Shown piece after piece: positions 23,939 to 32,390 of a stretch of 64,000 nucleotides of DNA; positions within the stretch are counted from its first letter, which is position 1; every line of letters begins with the position of its first letter. A program made the position numbers and the translations under genes. Under the pieces are notes generated by a model. That model worked only from the letters and a program-made list of their open reading frames with translations. It was not told the origin of the DNA and did not search any database. Source of the DNA: Anaerolineae bacterium (GTDB lineage Bacteria; Chloroflexota; Anaerolineae; Aggregatilineales; Aggregatilineaceae); NCBI GenBank assembly GCA_027494015.1, contig JAOSJP010000037.1:186001-250000 (forward strand). Reading direction: 5' to 3'.

Positions 23939-24970
23939 ATGCCGGATTCTGCTCAACTACTCCGTGTGCTGATCACCGTCCCGTTCAGCGATGACCTGCT
24001 CGACCGGTTTCGCCAGGTGTCCAACCGGATCGAGCTGCTCCTGCATCCCGCCGAGCAGGTGCGCGACGTGCCGGATGAGGCATGGGCGTCTGCCCAGGTG
24101 CTTTATACGAACTGCGTGGTGCCAGAGCCGGAGCAGGCACCCCAACTGCGCTGGATTCAGGCGCACACCGCCGGCATTGACCCTCTGTGGGACCAGCCGA
24201 TCATCCAGACGGCAGACGTGCTGCTGACGACGGCCAGCGGCATCCACGCCCCGGCGGTGACCGAATACGTCTTCACGATGATGCTGGCTTTCGCGCACCG
24301 GCTGCCCGCGATGATGGAGCAGAAGGCACGCAGCGAGTGGCCCAGCGGCGACCGGAGCGCCTTCATGCCGCGCCTGCTGCGGGGCAGCACGGTGGGCATC
24401 GTCGGCTATGGCAGCGTGGGGCGCGAGATCGCCCGCGTCGCCCAGACGTTCGGGATGGACGTGCTGGCCGTCAAGCGCGACGTGCGCCAGCCCGCCGAGA
24501 CCGACAGCTACGTTCTGCCCGGCCACGGCGACCCGGAGGGCGTGTTCTTCCACCGCCTGTACCCGCCGGAGGCGCTGGTTTCGATGGTGCGCGAGTGCGA
24601 CTTCGTCGTGCTGACGGTGCCGCTCACCGAGGCGACGCGGGGCATGGTCAACGCCGGGGTGCTGGAGGCGATGAAGCCCACCGCTTACCTGATCAACGCC
24701 AGCCGGGGCGGGGTAGTGGACGACGAGGCGCTGGCCGAGGCGTTGCAGCGCCGGGTGATCGCCGGAGCCGCGTCGGACGTGTTCGAGTCCGAGCCGCTGC
24801 CCAGCGACAGCCCGCTGTGGAAGCTGCCCAACCTGATCATCAGCCCGCACCTCGCCGGGGCCACTGTGGATTATCGCGAGAAAGCGGCGCAGGTCTTCGT
24901 CGAGAATCTCAAGCGTTATCTGGCGCGCAAGGATCTGCTCAACCTGGTGGATCGCACGCGCGGGTATTGA
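23939..24970 (+). CDS. D-isomer-specific 2-hydroxyacid dehydrogenase
   Basis: A 343-residue NAD-dependent dehydrogenase with the two-lobed layout of the family. The substrate lobe contains TASGIHAPAVTEYVFTMMLA. The nucleotide lobe starts STVGIVGYGSVGREIARVA (GxGxxG). Catalytic residues are seen in LINASRGGVVDDEALAEAL (Arg), SDVFESEPLP (Glu region) and NLIISPHLAG (His). An extra loop (YVLPGHGDPEGVFFHRLYPPEALV) follows the cofactor strand. Substrate is unknown; the hydroxypyruvate/phosphoglycerate-type subgroup is possible. GAGGGAG at 23929-23935 sets the start at 23939. Confidence 0.93.
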   Translation: MPDSAQLLRVLITVPFSDDLLDRFRQVSNRIELLLHPAEQVRDVPDEAWASAQVLYTNCVVPEPEQAPQLRWIQAHTAGIDPLWDQPIIQTADVLLTTASGIHAPAVTEYVFTMMLAFAHRLPAMMEQKARSEWPSGDRSAFMPRLLRGSTVGIVGYGSVGREIARVAQTFGMDVLAVKRDVRQPAETDSYVLPGHGDPEGVFFHRLYPPEALVSMVRECDFVVLTVPLTEATRGMVNAGVLEAMKPTAYLINASRGGVVDDEALAEALQRRVIAGAASDVFESEPLPSDSPLWKLPNLIISPHLAGATVDYREKAAQVFVENLKRYLARKDLLNLVDRTRGY

Positions 24971-25074
24971 GCGCCCCGCGCGCAACAGCCCGGCCCTGCC
25001 GGACGTAGAAGAATGATGAGGGGGTGAACGAGTAAGCTGCCGTAAGGTGTAGCCTCAGGAAAGGTGAGAACGTC

Positions 25075-25368
25075 ATGGTCAAGGCCAAATCACAACCGGA
25101 CAAGAAAGCCGACGCAGCGCCGCGCAAGCCGCTCGATGCCTTCGCGCATCACCAGGTGCGGGCGCTGGAAGAGACCGGCAAAGCGCTTGCCTCGCTGCTG
25201 CCCCAGGACTTTCGGGCGCACGCTGGCAAGGCGTTCGATGAGACGCGCGCAAGCTGGGAGGCGCTGTTCGACGGCGTGCTCGATTCGCTGGAGTGCGGCG
25301 TGGACAAGCTGCGCGGCAAGCCCAAGGCGGGCGACGACAAGGAAAAGGTGAAGGTCGAGGTCGAGTAG
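25075..25368 (+). CDS. Small charged hypothetical protein, phasin-like helix
   Basis: A 97-residue protein with a Lys/Pro/Ala-rich start, one long amphipathic helical region (FAHHQVRALEETGKALASLL to WEALFDGVLDSLECGVDKL) and a Lys/Glu/Asp tail. I know no named family; the shape recalls small phasin-like or DNA/granule-associated proteins, which is only an impression. AGGAAAGG upstream and a strong terminator downstream support a real, monocistronic gene. Confidence 0.7.
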   Translation: MVKAKSQPDKKADAAPRKPLDAFAHHQVRALEETGKALASLLPQDFRAHAGKAFDETRASWEALFDGVLDSLECGVDKLRGKPKAGDDKEKVKVEVE

Positions 25369-25404
25369 ATCGAGTAGCAACTGAAACCTGCCGCCCCAAC
25401 GAAG

Positions 25405-25440
25405 CCCGGCGCTGCATGAGCGCCGGGTTGTCTTTTTTCT
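25405..25440 (+). terminator. Rho-independent terminator
   Basis: CCCGGCGC (25405-25412), loop TGCATGA, GCGCCGGG (25420-25427), then TTGTCTTTTTTCT. A textbook hairpin plus T tract, serving the small hypothetical gene upstream. Confidence 0.9.
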
Positions 25441-25487
25441 GGTTGAGGGCAGCCCATCTGGGCCGCGCAGTGTGGTGGAGAGGTTGT

Positions 25488-25706
25488 CTAGTTAGCGCCG
25501 AGGCGCACGACTTCGCTGGCCTGCGGCCCCTTTGGCCCCTCGGTGATTGAGAACTCGACCTGATCGCCTTCGTTCAGGTTGCGATAGCCGGCACCGACAA
25601 TCGCAGTATAGTGCACGAAGACATCCGGGCCGCCTTCATGCGCGATGAAGCCGTAGCCTTTCTGCGCATTGAACCATTTGACCACGCCGGTAAGACGTTC
25701 TGCCAT
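25488..25706 (-). CDS. Cold-shock domain protein
   Basis: A 72-residue CspA-type single-stranded nucleic acid binder. Both RNP motifs are present: KGYGFI (RNP1, residues 16-21) and VFVHYTAI (RNP2, residues 29-36), preceded by [16 protein letters not shown] precedes the ATG at 25706. The frame is open further upstream, but that part has no domain and the Shine-Dalgarno site fixes the start. The long upstream region (25707-25870) may form a cold-sensing leader, as in csp mRNAs; I see no clear element. Confidence 0.95.
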   Translation of the reverse strand: MAERLTGVVKWFNAQKGYGFIAHEGGPDVFVHYTAIVGAGYRNLNEGDQVEFSITEGPKGPQASEVVRLGAN

Positions 25707-25870
25707 TTCGGGGTGCTCCTTTTGCCCACTGATAGAACATGCAGTGTGGGCGGGCGTTGCGGTGCGGGTCAAAAATCTACCCGGTGTGGTCGTGCTACGC
25801 CGGGTATGGTCTTTCTCGCCGGTACTGCAAACAACCTGCTCCACTACACCTGGAATTGTAGTAGACGTTC

Positions 25871-26080
25871 GGGACGGTGTCAATAAGCGAGTGCGCGGGT
25901 GCGCGGGGCGAGAGGGCGTCCCGGCTGATTGCGGAATGCGGATTGCGGATTGCGAATGGCGAATTGGTGTGCTGACGAGCGAGCACAACGGGCGGCGGGG
26001 CATGCCGATTCCGGGGCGTTGCACCATCTGCTGGACGCGATGGGCTGCGGGATGGCGTCGTGGTTATCGGTCAGAAGGGC
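25871..26080. repeat. Gene-free stretch with GATTGCGGATTGCG iterations
   Basis: Tandem GATTGCGGAT units near 25930-25965; similar units are at 45727-45752, next to the transposon cluster. Otherwise nothing recognisable. Confidence 0.4.
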
Positions 26081-26083
26081 AAC

Positions 26084-26097
26084 TTGACAAATGTCAA
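26084..26097. promoter_or_regulatory. CRP/FNR-type palindrome
   Basis: TTGACAAATGTCAA is a perfect TTGAC-N4-GTCAA palindrome, the architecture bound by CRP/FNR-family regulators (FNR: TTGAT-N4-ATCAA). It lies 227 bases upstream of the haem-protein gene at 26324, which would suit redox or anaerobic control. No such regulator is in the window. Confidence 0.45.
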
Positions 26098-26323
26098 TTA
26101 CACTCCCTCTTTTTCGTGATATTCTGAACAATAGCGCGTAAGAAGCAGGATACCACCCCATTCTCAGGTGCAGATGGCTCTCTGGCCGCAACTCGCTTAT
26201 AGAATTGCGGATTTAGTGCTGCGTCATCTGCAAAGGAAGGGCCGATAAGCAGACGAGCGAATTCGGGTTGAACCACCTTTCCAGAAGTGAAACTTGACGC
26301 GCGTAATTAAGGAGGAGTTTGAC

Positions 26324-27598
26324 ATGAAGGCCATTCACAAGATCGTGACTAGCCTGCTCCTGGTGTCTTTCCTGGTGGCAGGCTTTGCGGCAGTTCCACG
26401 CCTTACCGTCTCGGCCCAGGAAGAGCCTGACCGGTATGACAACCTGCTCACGGTGGTCGCCAAGAAGGTGGACGAGATGCCCGTCATTGATGGCGACTTC
26501 TCCGATCCCGCGTGGGAAGCAGCGAAGGATACGTCTCTCGGCGGTTGGACTTGGAAAGCAGTATACACCGATGACGAGATGGCAATGTACATTCGCTGGA
26601 CATCTCACGGTGCCAGAATTGACGTCCGCGGCACGTGGAATTGGGACAGCAAAACGCAGTCATGGTGGCGGACCGTTTGGGATACGCCAATGCGTTTAGG
26701 CGAATGGTTCAGCATCTCTTTTGACATTTCTACCGATCTTTCAACTGCCCCCATGACTGAGGAGGGCTGTGGCTCTTTCTGCCACGAATATCCTCCTGGT
26801 TCGGGTATATTCCACCATCAGACCAACGCATTGGATGCGTACGTTGATTCATGGTTGGTCTTCGCGAAGCATGGCTTCAGGCCAAATTCCGGTGTGGATA
26901 GCGGCTGGCTCCTGGGGGTGGCAGGTGCCTCTCAGGAAGGCAACCTGGTCTTCAACTCCTCGGACCCGCTGCGTGACCGTGAGGTCATTGATGGCAAGCT
27001 CACATTTGTGGGTTACTCCGAGGACAAAGTTTTCGCCTCGCCGGATGATCCCAAATTCGCTGCTCGCGACACCGCCGCCGACCGGTATTGCCAGAAATGC
27101 CATGACCAGCTCGATGTACAGGTACAGGGGATGGATCCACTGCTGCTGAACTACACCTTCGGCGACCCCGGCGATATCCTCTACTCCGAGAACTGGGATG
27201 ATGCCCATGCCGCACCTGTCTATATCGAGACCAACCCTGAAGACTGGGTTGACTGCATGGTGTTGACCCAGGCCGAACTTGACGCTGGCGAAGCGGTGCT
27301 GGTCGCTGACCTCAGCGCCGACGAAATTACGGAGTACTGGGACAAGTATGCTGCTCTGAACGGTGTCGTCCCCAACCTGGTCCTGCAGGAGCCGGCTGGC
27401 GACCAGGCTGATATCCACACCGCAGCAACCTGGTATAACGGATACTGGACCGTGGAGATGAAGCGGGACCTGGTAACCGGCAGTGACTTTGACGTCCAGT
27501 TCGATGATCTCAGCAAGGATTACTCCTTCGCAGTAACAATGAATGTCCATCAGACCGGTTTCTTGTATGAAGGATGGACTCTGCGCTTCGAGCAGTAA
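26324..27598 (+). CDS. Exported ethylbenzene-dehydrogenase-related haem protein
   Basis: A 424-residue exported protein. Signal peptide MKAIHKIVTSLLLVSFLVAG, then a cleavage region VSAQ-EE. The body is an EB_dh (ethylbenzene dehydrogenase gamma-like, DOMON-related) haem-binding beta sandwich: MPVIDGDFSDPAWEAAKD at the start, TAATWYNGYWTVEMKRDLVT near the end. It adds a canonical c-type haem motif C256-x2-C259-H260 and an atypical C149-x3-C153-H154. It may therefore carry b and c haems and act as an electron carrier outside the membrane. GGAGGAG at 26311-26317 is strong. Codon use is less GC-biased than its neighbours, which may reflect transfer. Followed by a terminator. Confidence 0.85.
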   Translation: MKAIHKIVTSLLLVSFLVAGFAAVPRLTVSAQEEPDRYDNLLTVVAKKVDEMPVIDGDFSDPAWEAAKDTSLGGWTWKAVYTDDEMAMYIRWTSHGARIDVRGTWNWDSKTQSWWRTVWDTPMRLGEWFSISFDISTDLSTAPMTEEGCGSFCHEYPPGSGIFHHQTNALDAYVDSWLVFAKHGFRPNSGVDSGWLLGVAGASQEGNLVFNSSDPLRDREVIDGKLTFVGYSEDKVFASPDDPKFAARDTAADRYCQKCHDQLDVQVQGMDPLLLNYTFGDPGDILYSENWDDAHAAPVYIETNPEDWVDCMVLTQAELDAGEAVLVADLSADEITEYWDKYAALNGVVPNLVLQEPAGDQADIHTAATWYNGYWTVEMKRDLVTGSDFDVQFDDLSKDYSFAVTMNVHQTGFLYEGWTLRFEQ

Positions 27599-27609
27599 TT
27601 CCGCGCTGG

Positions 27610-27645
27610 GCACAGCCTGCGTGTTCCAGGCTGTGCCTTTCTTCT
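27610..27645 (+). terminator. Terminator of the haem-protein gene
   Basis: GCACAGCCTG (27610-27619), loop CGTGTTC, CAGGCTGTGC (27627-27636), then CTTTCTTCTG. Ten perfect base pairs shortly after the stop. Confidence 0.85.
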
Positions 27646-27840
27646 GAACCCGTTTGAGCCAGGAGCTGTCCAGGATGTACGGACAGCTCCTGCTTCGTGT
27701 TTCTATGACCTCCGCGCCCTTGTGGTTCTCAGAATCTCGCTCTCGAACCCCCAATGCCCCCGGCGTAGGGTGATCGTTGTCTAAAGTGGCCCCAGATGCG
27801 CTACAATCGGATGGCGAAGGCAAAACAGGAGGAACACACC

Positions 27841-29376
27841 ATGCACTCTTCGGCTGCTTTGACTCGCCAGCGCCAGATACGCGGCTTCGTCATCGCCTGG
27901 CTGGGCATCACCCTGGTCATGGGCGCGCTGACGTTCGCCGGCATTTATTACGCCACCGGTCTGGTCGCCGGGGAAGAAGAGGCCAGCGTCGCCGCGCTGC
28001 CCAATGCGGACGCCGACTCCCTGCCAGACGCCGCCCCGCTCGCCGCGCCACCAGCGGAGGAACTGGCCGCGCCAGTTGTTGCCGAACAGTCCGTTGCTGC
28101 CCCTGCTGCGGAAGAAGCAGCGCCCGCTGCTGACACAGCCGGGCAGTCGGCTGCCACGTCCGCCCCTGCGGGTGACGAGCCGGACGAGCCTGCTCCTCGC
28201 GTGGCGGCTGCGGCCCCGGCGACGAGCGGTGCCCGGCCCGCCCGCCAGGTGGCGACGCCCATCCCCACGCTGACCCCGCGCCCAATTGACGTGGGCGGCT
28301 TCCAGCTTGGCATTCAGGTGCAGCCCAACATGGAGACTGAAGTGTACAAGCTGTGGATGGGCGAGGTGCGCGACAAGCTGAAGCTCGGCTGGATCAAGGA
28401 GCAGGTGCGCTGGGAAGTGGTCGAGCCGCAGCCGGGCCAATACAACTGGTCGGAGCTGGATGTGACGCTGCCGCTGGCCCAGGAGTATGGCAACAAGGTC
28501 ATGCTGAGCATCGTCACCTCGCCGGAATGGGCGCGCGAGCCGGGTGCTCCGCGCGTGGATGTGGAGGGTAAGCCTCTTGGAGGGCCGCCCACCGACCCGC
28601 AGACCTACGCCAACTTCATCACCACGCTGCTCTACCGCTACCCCGGCATGATCCACGCCGTCGAGGTGTGGAACGAGATGAACCTCGACCGCGAGTGGGC
28701 GTCCGTCTCCGGCTTGAACGCGCAGAACTACGTCACGCTGCTGCGCGCGGCCTACAACGCGATCAAGGCCGTTGATCCGGGGATCATCGTCATCAGCGGG
28801 GCGCTGTCGCCGACCGGTGGCGATGGGGGCGTGCGAGCCTACGATGATTTCGTCTACATGGATATGCTGATCCAGGCCGGCGTGCTGAGCGTGAGCGACT
28901 GCGTTGGCGCGCATCACAACGGCTACAACATCGGCCCCAACGTGCCCTGGAACCAGGTGCCCAACGATCCAACGGCCTCCTTCCGCGGCCCGTTCGACAA
29001 CCCGCACCATTCGTGGTCGTTCTACAGCACGCTCAACGGCTACGCTCAGCGCATCCAGCAGGCGGGCAGCAGCAAGAAGCTGTGCATCACCGAGTTCGGC
29101 TGGCCGACGACCGAAGACCTGACCGGCTACCCGCGCGGCTTCGAGTTCGCCAACGACAACACGCTGGCCGAGCAAGGGCAGTTCATCGGCGAGGCGATTG
29201 AGGCGATGGAAAGCTGGGGCTTCGTGTGGCTGGCCTGGGTGTGGAACCTGAACTACGGGCCGCAGGCGGGCTGGGACGCCAGCAACGACAACGTTCCCTA
29301 CTCGCTGCTGCGCCCGGAGTGGCAGCAGGCCCCGGCCTACGAGGTCATCGGCAGCTACAACTTCCGCGAGCGTTAG
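27841..29376 (+). CDS. Membrane-anchored clan GH-A-type glycoside hydrolase
   Basis: A 511-residue protein with a single N-terminal transmembrane anchor (about residues 16-40, FVIAWLGITLVMGALTFAG), an Ala/Pro/Glu-rich spacer to about residue 155, and a TIM-barrel glycosidase domain. Two acids match clan GH-A spacing: E279 in VEVWNEMNLD (acid/base) and E418 in LCITEFGWPT (nucleophile). The overall form resembles GH5/GH39-type beta-glycosidases; substrate is unknown. AGGAGG before the ATG at 27841 sets the start. Monocistronic, with a perfect hairpin after the stop. Confidence 0.85.
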   Translation: MHSSAALTRQRQIRGFVIAWLGITLVMGALTFAGIYYATGLVAGEEEASVAALPNADADSLPDAAPLAAPPAEELAAPVVAEQSVAAPAAEEAAPAADTAGQSAATSAPAGDEPDEPAPRVAAAAPATSGARPARQVATPIPTLTPRPIDVGGFQLGIQVQPNMETEVYKLWMGEVRDKLKLGWIKEQVRWEVVEPQPGQYNWSELDVTLPLAQEYGNKVMLSIVTSPEWAREPGAPRVDVEGKPLGGPPTDPQTYANFITTLLYRYPGMIHAVEVWNEMNLDREWASVSGLNAQNYVTLLRAAYNAIKAVDPGIIVISGALSPTGGDGGVRAYDDFVYMDMLIQAGVLSVSDCVGAHHNGYNIGPNVPWNQVPNDPTASFRGPFDNPHHSWSFYSTLNGYAQRIQQAGSSKKLCITEFGWPTTEDLTGYPRGFEFANDNTLAEQGQFIGEAIEAMESWGFVWLAWVWNLNYGPQAGWDASNDNVPYSLLRPEWQQAPAYEVIGSYNFRER

Positions 29377-29410
29377 GCGGCGGGGTCGGTCTGATCCCGC
29401 TTGCTCCTCT

Positions 29411-29447
29411 CAGTCCCCCTTTCTGGCTCGGCTCGGAAGGGGGACTG
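29411..29447 (+). terminator. Hairpin after the glycoside hydrolase gene
   Basis: CAGTCCCCCTT (29411-29421) pairs with AAGGGGGACTG (29437-29447) across a 15-base loop. A similar CCAGCCGAGCCAGAAGGGGG block is at 44758-44777, so this may also be a dispersed element. Confidence 0.55.
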
Positions 29448-29483
29448 ATGTCTTGCAGGTTTCGCGGACTGGTCTGGCTCTGG

Positions 29484-29876
29484 GGGTGTGTGCAAAACCT
29501 GTCAGGTAGGGGCGCTGCTCTGCTGCGCCCTGGTTGACCTCACCCCCGCTCGGCGCTGACGCGCCTCGCCGCCCCCTCTCCGCCGGCGGAGAGGGGGCAA
29601 GCCGAGCGGGGCGAGGCTGGGGGTGAGGTCAATGCCCGCGTGCATCGCTCGTACTCTGCGTAGAGTCGCGTTAGAACTGCGGCTGGGTGCGTGCAAAACC
29701 TGTCAGGTAGGGGCGCTGCTCTGCTGCGCCCTGGTTGACCTCACCCCGCTCGGCGCTGACGCGCCTCGCCGCCCCCTCTCCGTCAACGGAGAGGGGGCAA
29801 GCCGAGCGGGGCGAGGCTGGGGGTGAGGTCAATGCCCCCGCGTTCAGCGAGTCGCTGTCAACCTTTGCACGCACCC
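29484..29876. repeat. Two family-1 elements in tandem, flanked by a 15-bp direct repeat
   Basis: Two copies of the GTGCAAAACCTGTCAGGTAG ... GGGTGAGGTC element lie head to tail (29484-29640 with a decayed right end, and 29684-29876 complete, ending CTGTCAACCTTTGCACGCAC). CTGGTCTGGCTCTGG occurs immediately left (29469-29483) and immediately right (29877-29891). This is the cleanest insertion footprint in the window. From 29892 to 30075 nothing else is recognisable. Confidence 0.85.
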
Positions 29877-30075
29877 CTGGTCTGGCTCTGGCTCGCGCCG
29901 CCTGCGCGCCCTGGCTATACTTACCCTGCGCGACCGCTCGGTGCCCGTCATCGTATAGAAGTGATGGAAGTCCAATCCAGACCGGCATGAGACTGGCGTC
30001 CGGCGCCGCCAGGCCGGGCGGTGCGCTTCTCTCCCGGCTGCTGAGTCATCCACAGAGATTTACCAGAGAGCAGGA

Positions 30076-31050
30076 ATGCCCATGACCCCAACCACGACCC
30101 CCATCATCGAGCTGCGCGGGCTGAGCAAGCAATTCAACCCGCCCGACGGTGTGATCGCCGTCAACGATGTCAGCTTCAGCATCATGCAGGGCGAGATCTT
30201 CAGCCTGCTCGGCCCGAACGGCGCGGGCAAGACGACGACCATCGGCATGATCAGCGGCCTGCTGACGCCCACCGCCGGCGATGTGATCGTCGGCGGGCAC
30301 TCGATCACCCGCGAGCCGCTGGCCGTGCGCAAGCTGATCGGCGTCGTGCCGCAGGAGCTGGCGCTCTACCCCACCCTGTCCGCCCGCCAGAACCTGGCTT
30401 TCTTCGGCAAGATGTACGGGCTGGGCGGGCGCGAGCTGAAGCGGCGCATCGGCGAAGTGCTGGACTTCACCGAGCTAACCGACCGCGCCGACGATCCCAT
30501 CGAGCAGTACAGCGGCGGGATGAAGCGCCGCGTCAACATCGGCATCGGCCTGCTGCACCGCCCGCAGATTCTCTTCCTCGACGAGCCGACCGTCGCCATT
30601 GACCCGCAGTCGCGGCGCAATATCCTGGACGCGGTGAAGGCGCTCAACGCCGAGGGCATCACCGTGCTCTACACGACGCACTACATGGAGGAGGCCCAGG
30701 AGCTTTCGCACCGCGTGGGCATCATTGATCACGGGCAGATCATCGCCCTGGGCACGCAGGACGACTTGACGCGGATGGTCGGCGAGCAGGACACGCTGGC
30801 GCTGAAGGTGCCGGACGCCACGCCGGAGCTGGTGGACGCCCTGGGCAAGCTGCCCGGCGTGAGCGCCTGCGTGCGCGTGGACGGCGAAGACGGCGAGCTG
30901 CACGTCCTGGCCGACGAGGGGCGGCGCGCCCTGCCCGACGCGATCCGCCTGATCAACGAGGCCGGGCTGAGCCTGCAAGCGGTTGAGGTGCGCGAGCCGA
31001 CGCTGGAAGCCGTCTTCCTGCACCTGACCGGGCGCGGCCTGCGCGACTGA
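30076..31050 (+). CDS. ABC-2 type exporter ATPase
   Basis: A 324-residue ATPase that powers the two permeases encoded next. Walker A GPNGAGKTTT (about residues 50-59), Q-loop VPQELALYPTLS, signature YSGGMKRRVNI, Walker B ILFLDEPTVAIDP and H-loop TTHYME are intact. A DUF4162-like C-terminal segment (residues about 225-320, DTLALKVPDATPELVDAL) is typical of drug/antibiotic-type ABC-2 ATPases. The start could be 30076 or 30082; the CAGGA just upstream better fits 30082. Gap to the permease is 14 bases, so this is an operon. Confidence 0.96.
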   Translation: MPMTPTTTPIIELRGLSKQFNPPDGVIAVNDVSFSIMQGEIFSLLGPNGAGKTTTIGMISGLLTPTAGDVIVGGHSITREPLAVRKLIGVVPQELALYPTLSARQNLAFFGKMYGLGGRELKRRIGEVLDFTELTDRADDPIEQYSGGMKRRVNIGIGLLHRPQILFLDEPTVAIDPQSRRNILDAVKALNAEGITVLYTTHYMEEAQELSHRVGIIDHGQIIALGTQDDLTRMVGEQDTLALKVPDATPELVDALGKLPGVSACVRVDGEDGELHVLADEGRRALPDAIRLINEAGLSLQAVEVREPTLEAVFLHLTGRGLRD

Positions 31051-31064
31051 GGGAGAGGGCCGCC

Positions 31065-32378
31065 ATGCGCCACAAGATCATTGCCATCGCCTGGAAAGAC
31101 ATTTACACGACATTCAAAGACCGCGATGCCATCGCCTATCTGGTGGCGCTGCCCGTCGTGCTCAGCGCCATCGTCGGCCTGGCCTTCGGCACAGGCGGTG
31201 ACGTGAGCATTGACGCAGTGCCCGTCGCTGTCGTCAACCAGGACCAGGGCATCACTCTGCCCAACGGCGAGACGCTCAACCTGGGCCAGACGCTGGAGCG
31301 GGTTTTTGTGCCGACCGGCGATCCGGCCCAGGACGCGCCCTATACCGCCATCCACGATCTGGTTGACGGCGCGGCCTATGACGACGCGGAACGCGCCCGC
31401 GACCAGATCGCCGACGGAGACCTGGCCGCGCTGATCACCATCGCCGGCGCGGACTTCACCGCCAACGCCCTGAGCGGAGACGCCCCCAGCACCGTAGACA
31501 TCCTTTACGACAGCGGGCGCAGCGTCGGCCCCAGCGTCGTGCGCAGCATCGTCAGCGCCATCACCAACGGCATGAACAGCGTCATCCTGGCCCAGCGCCT
31601 CGGCCCGGCGGCCCTGGCGGAGATCGGCGCGGCGGCGGGCGCTGACGAAGCGGCCATTGCTGCCGCCGCCGCCGGGCTGAGCGCCGAAGCCATGTCCATC
31701 GCCGAGGCCGCTCCCATCCGGCTGGAGAAGGTGGATTTGCAGGGCGAGACGCGCTCCTTCGACGCCCTGCAGTATTTCGCCCCCTCGATGGCCATCCTGT
31801 TCATGACGTTCGCCATGGGCGCGGGCGCGACGACCATCCGCCTCGAACGGGAGCGCTGGACGTTGCAGCGCATCCTGACCACGCCGACGCCGCGCTGGGC
31901 CTTCATGGGCGGCAAGCTGCTGGGCATGTACGGCACAGGCCTGGCCCAGATGGTCCTGCTCATTGTCGCCACCACGCTCGTCGCCCGGCTGATGGGCCGC
32001 CAGAACAGCATCTGGGGCACGGACGCGCTGGCGCTGGCGCTGCTGGTGCTGGCCGTCGTCTTCGCCGCGACCAGCATGGGCCTGCTCGTCGCCGCGCTGT
32101 CCAGAACTGCCGAGCAGGCCAACACCTACAGCACCATTGCCGCCCTGGTGCTGGGGATGCTCGGCGGCACATTCGTCCCCATCGAGAACCTGCCGGGCGC
32201 GCTGAGCTGGCTGCCCAGGCTCACGCTCAACTACTGGGGCATCCAGGGTTTCTACGACGTGGCAACAGGCGAAGCATCGCTGTCCGGCATCAGCACGAAC
32301 CTGCTGGCGCTGGTGGTGATCGGCGTCGTGCTGTTCGCGGCCAGTCTGTGGCGCTTCAGCCGCCGCCAGGAAGTGTGA
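31065..32378 (+). CDS. ABC-2 permease 1
   Basis: A 437-residue integral membrane subunit. One N-terminal helix (IAYLVALPVVLSAIVGLAF) is followed by a large extracytoplasmic loop of about 220 residues (VPVAVVNQDQGITL onward). Five or so C-terminal helices form the ABC2_membrane_3 core (AILFMTFAMGAGATTIRLERERWTLQRILTTP, ending LLALVVIGVVLFAASLWRF). This matches DrrB/YhgE-like exporters. Cargo is unknown. GAGAGGGCC precedes the ATG. Confidence 0.93.
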   Translation: MRHKIIAIAWKDIYTTFKDRDAIAYLVALPVVLSAIVGLAFGTGGDVSIDAVPVAVVNQDQGITLPNGETLNLGQTLERVFVPTGDPAQDAPYTAIHDLVDGAAYDDAERARDQIADGDLAALITIAGADFTANALSGDAPSTVDILYDSGRSVGPSVVRSIVSAITNGMNSVILAQRLGPAALAEIGAAAGADEAAIAAAAAGLSAEAMSIAEAAPIRLEKVDLQGETRSFDALQYFAPSMAILFMTFAMGAGATTIRLERERWTLQRILTTPTPRWAFMGGKLLGMYGTGLAQMVLLIVATTLVARLMGRQNSIWGTDALALALLVLAVVFAATSMGLLVAALSRTAEQANTYSTIAALVLGMLGGTFVPIENLPGALSWLPRLTLNYWGIQGFYDVATGEASLSGISTNLLALVVIGVVLFAASLWRFSRRQEV

Positions 32379-32390
32379 GAGAGGGGCACC

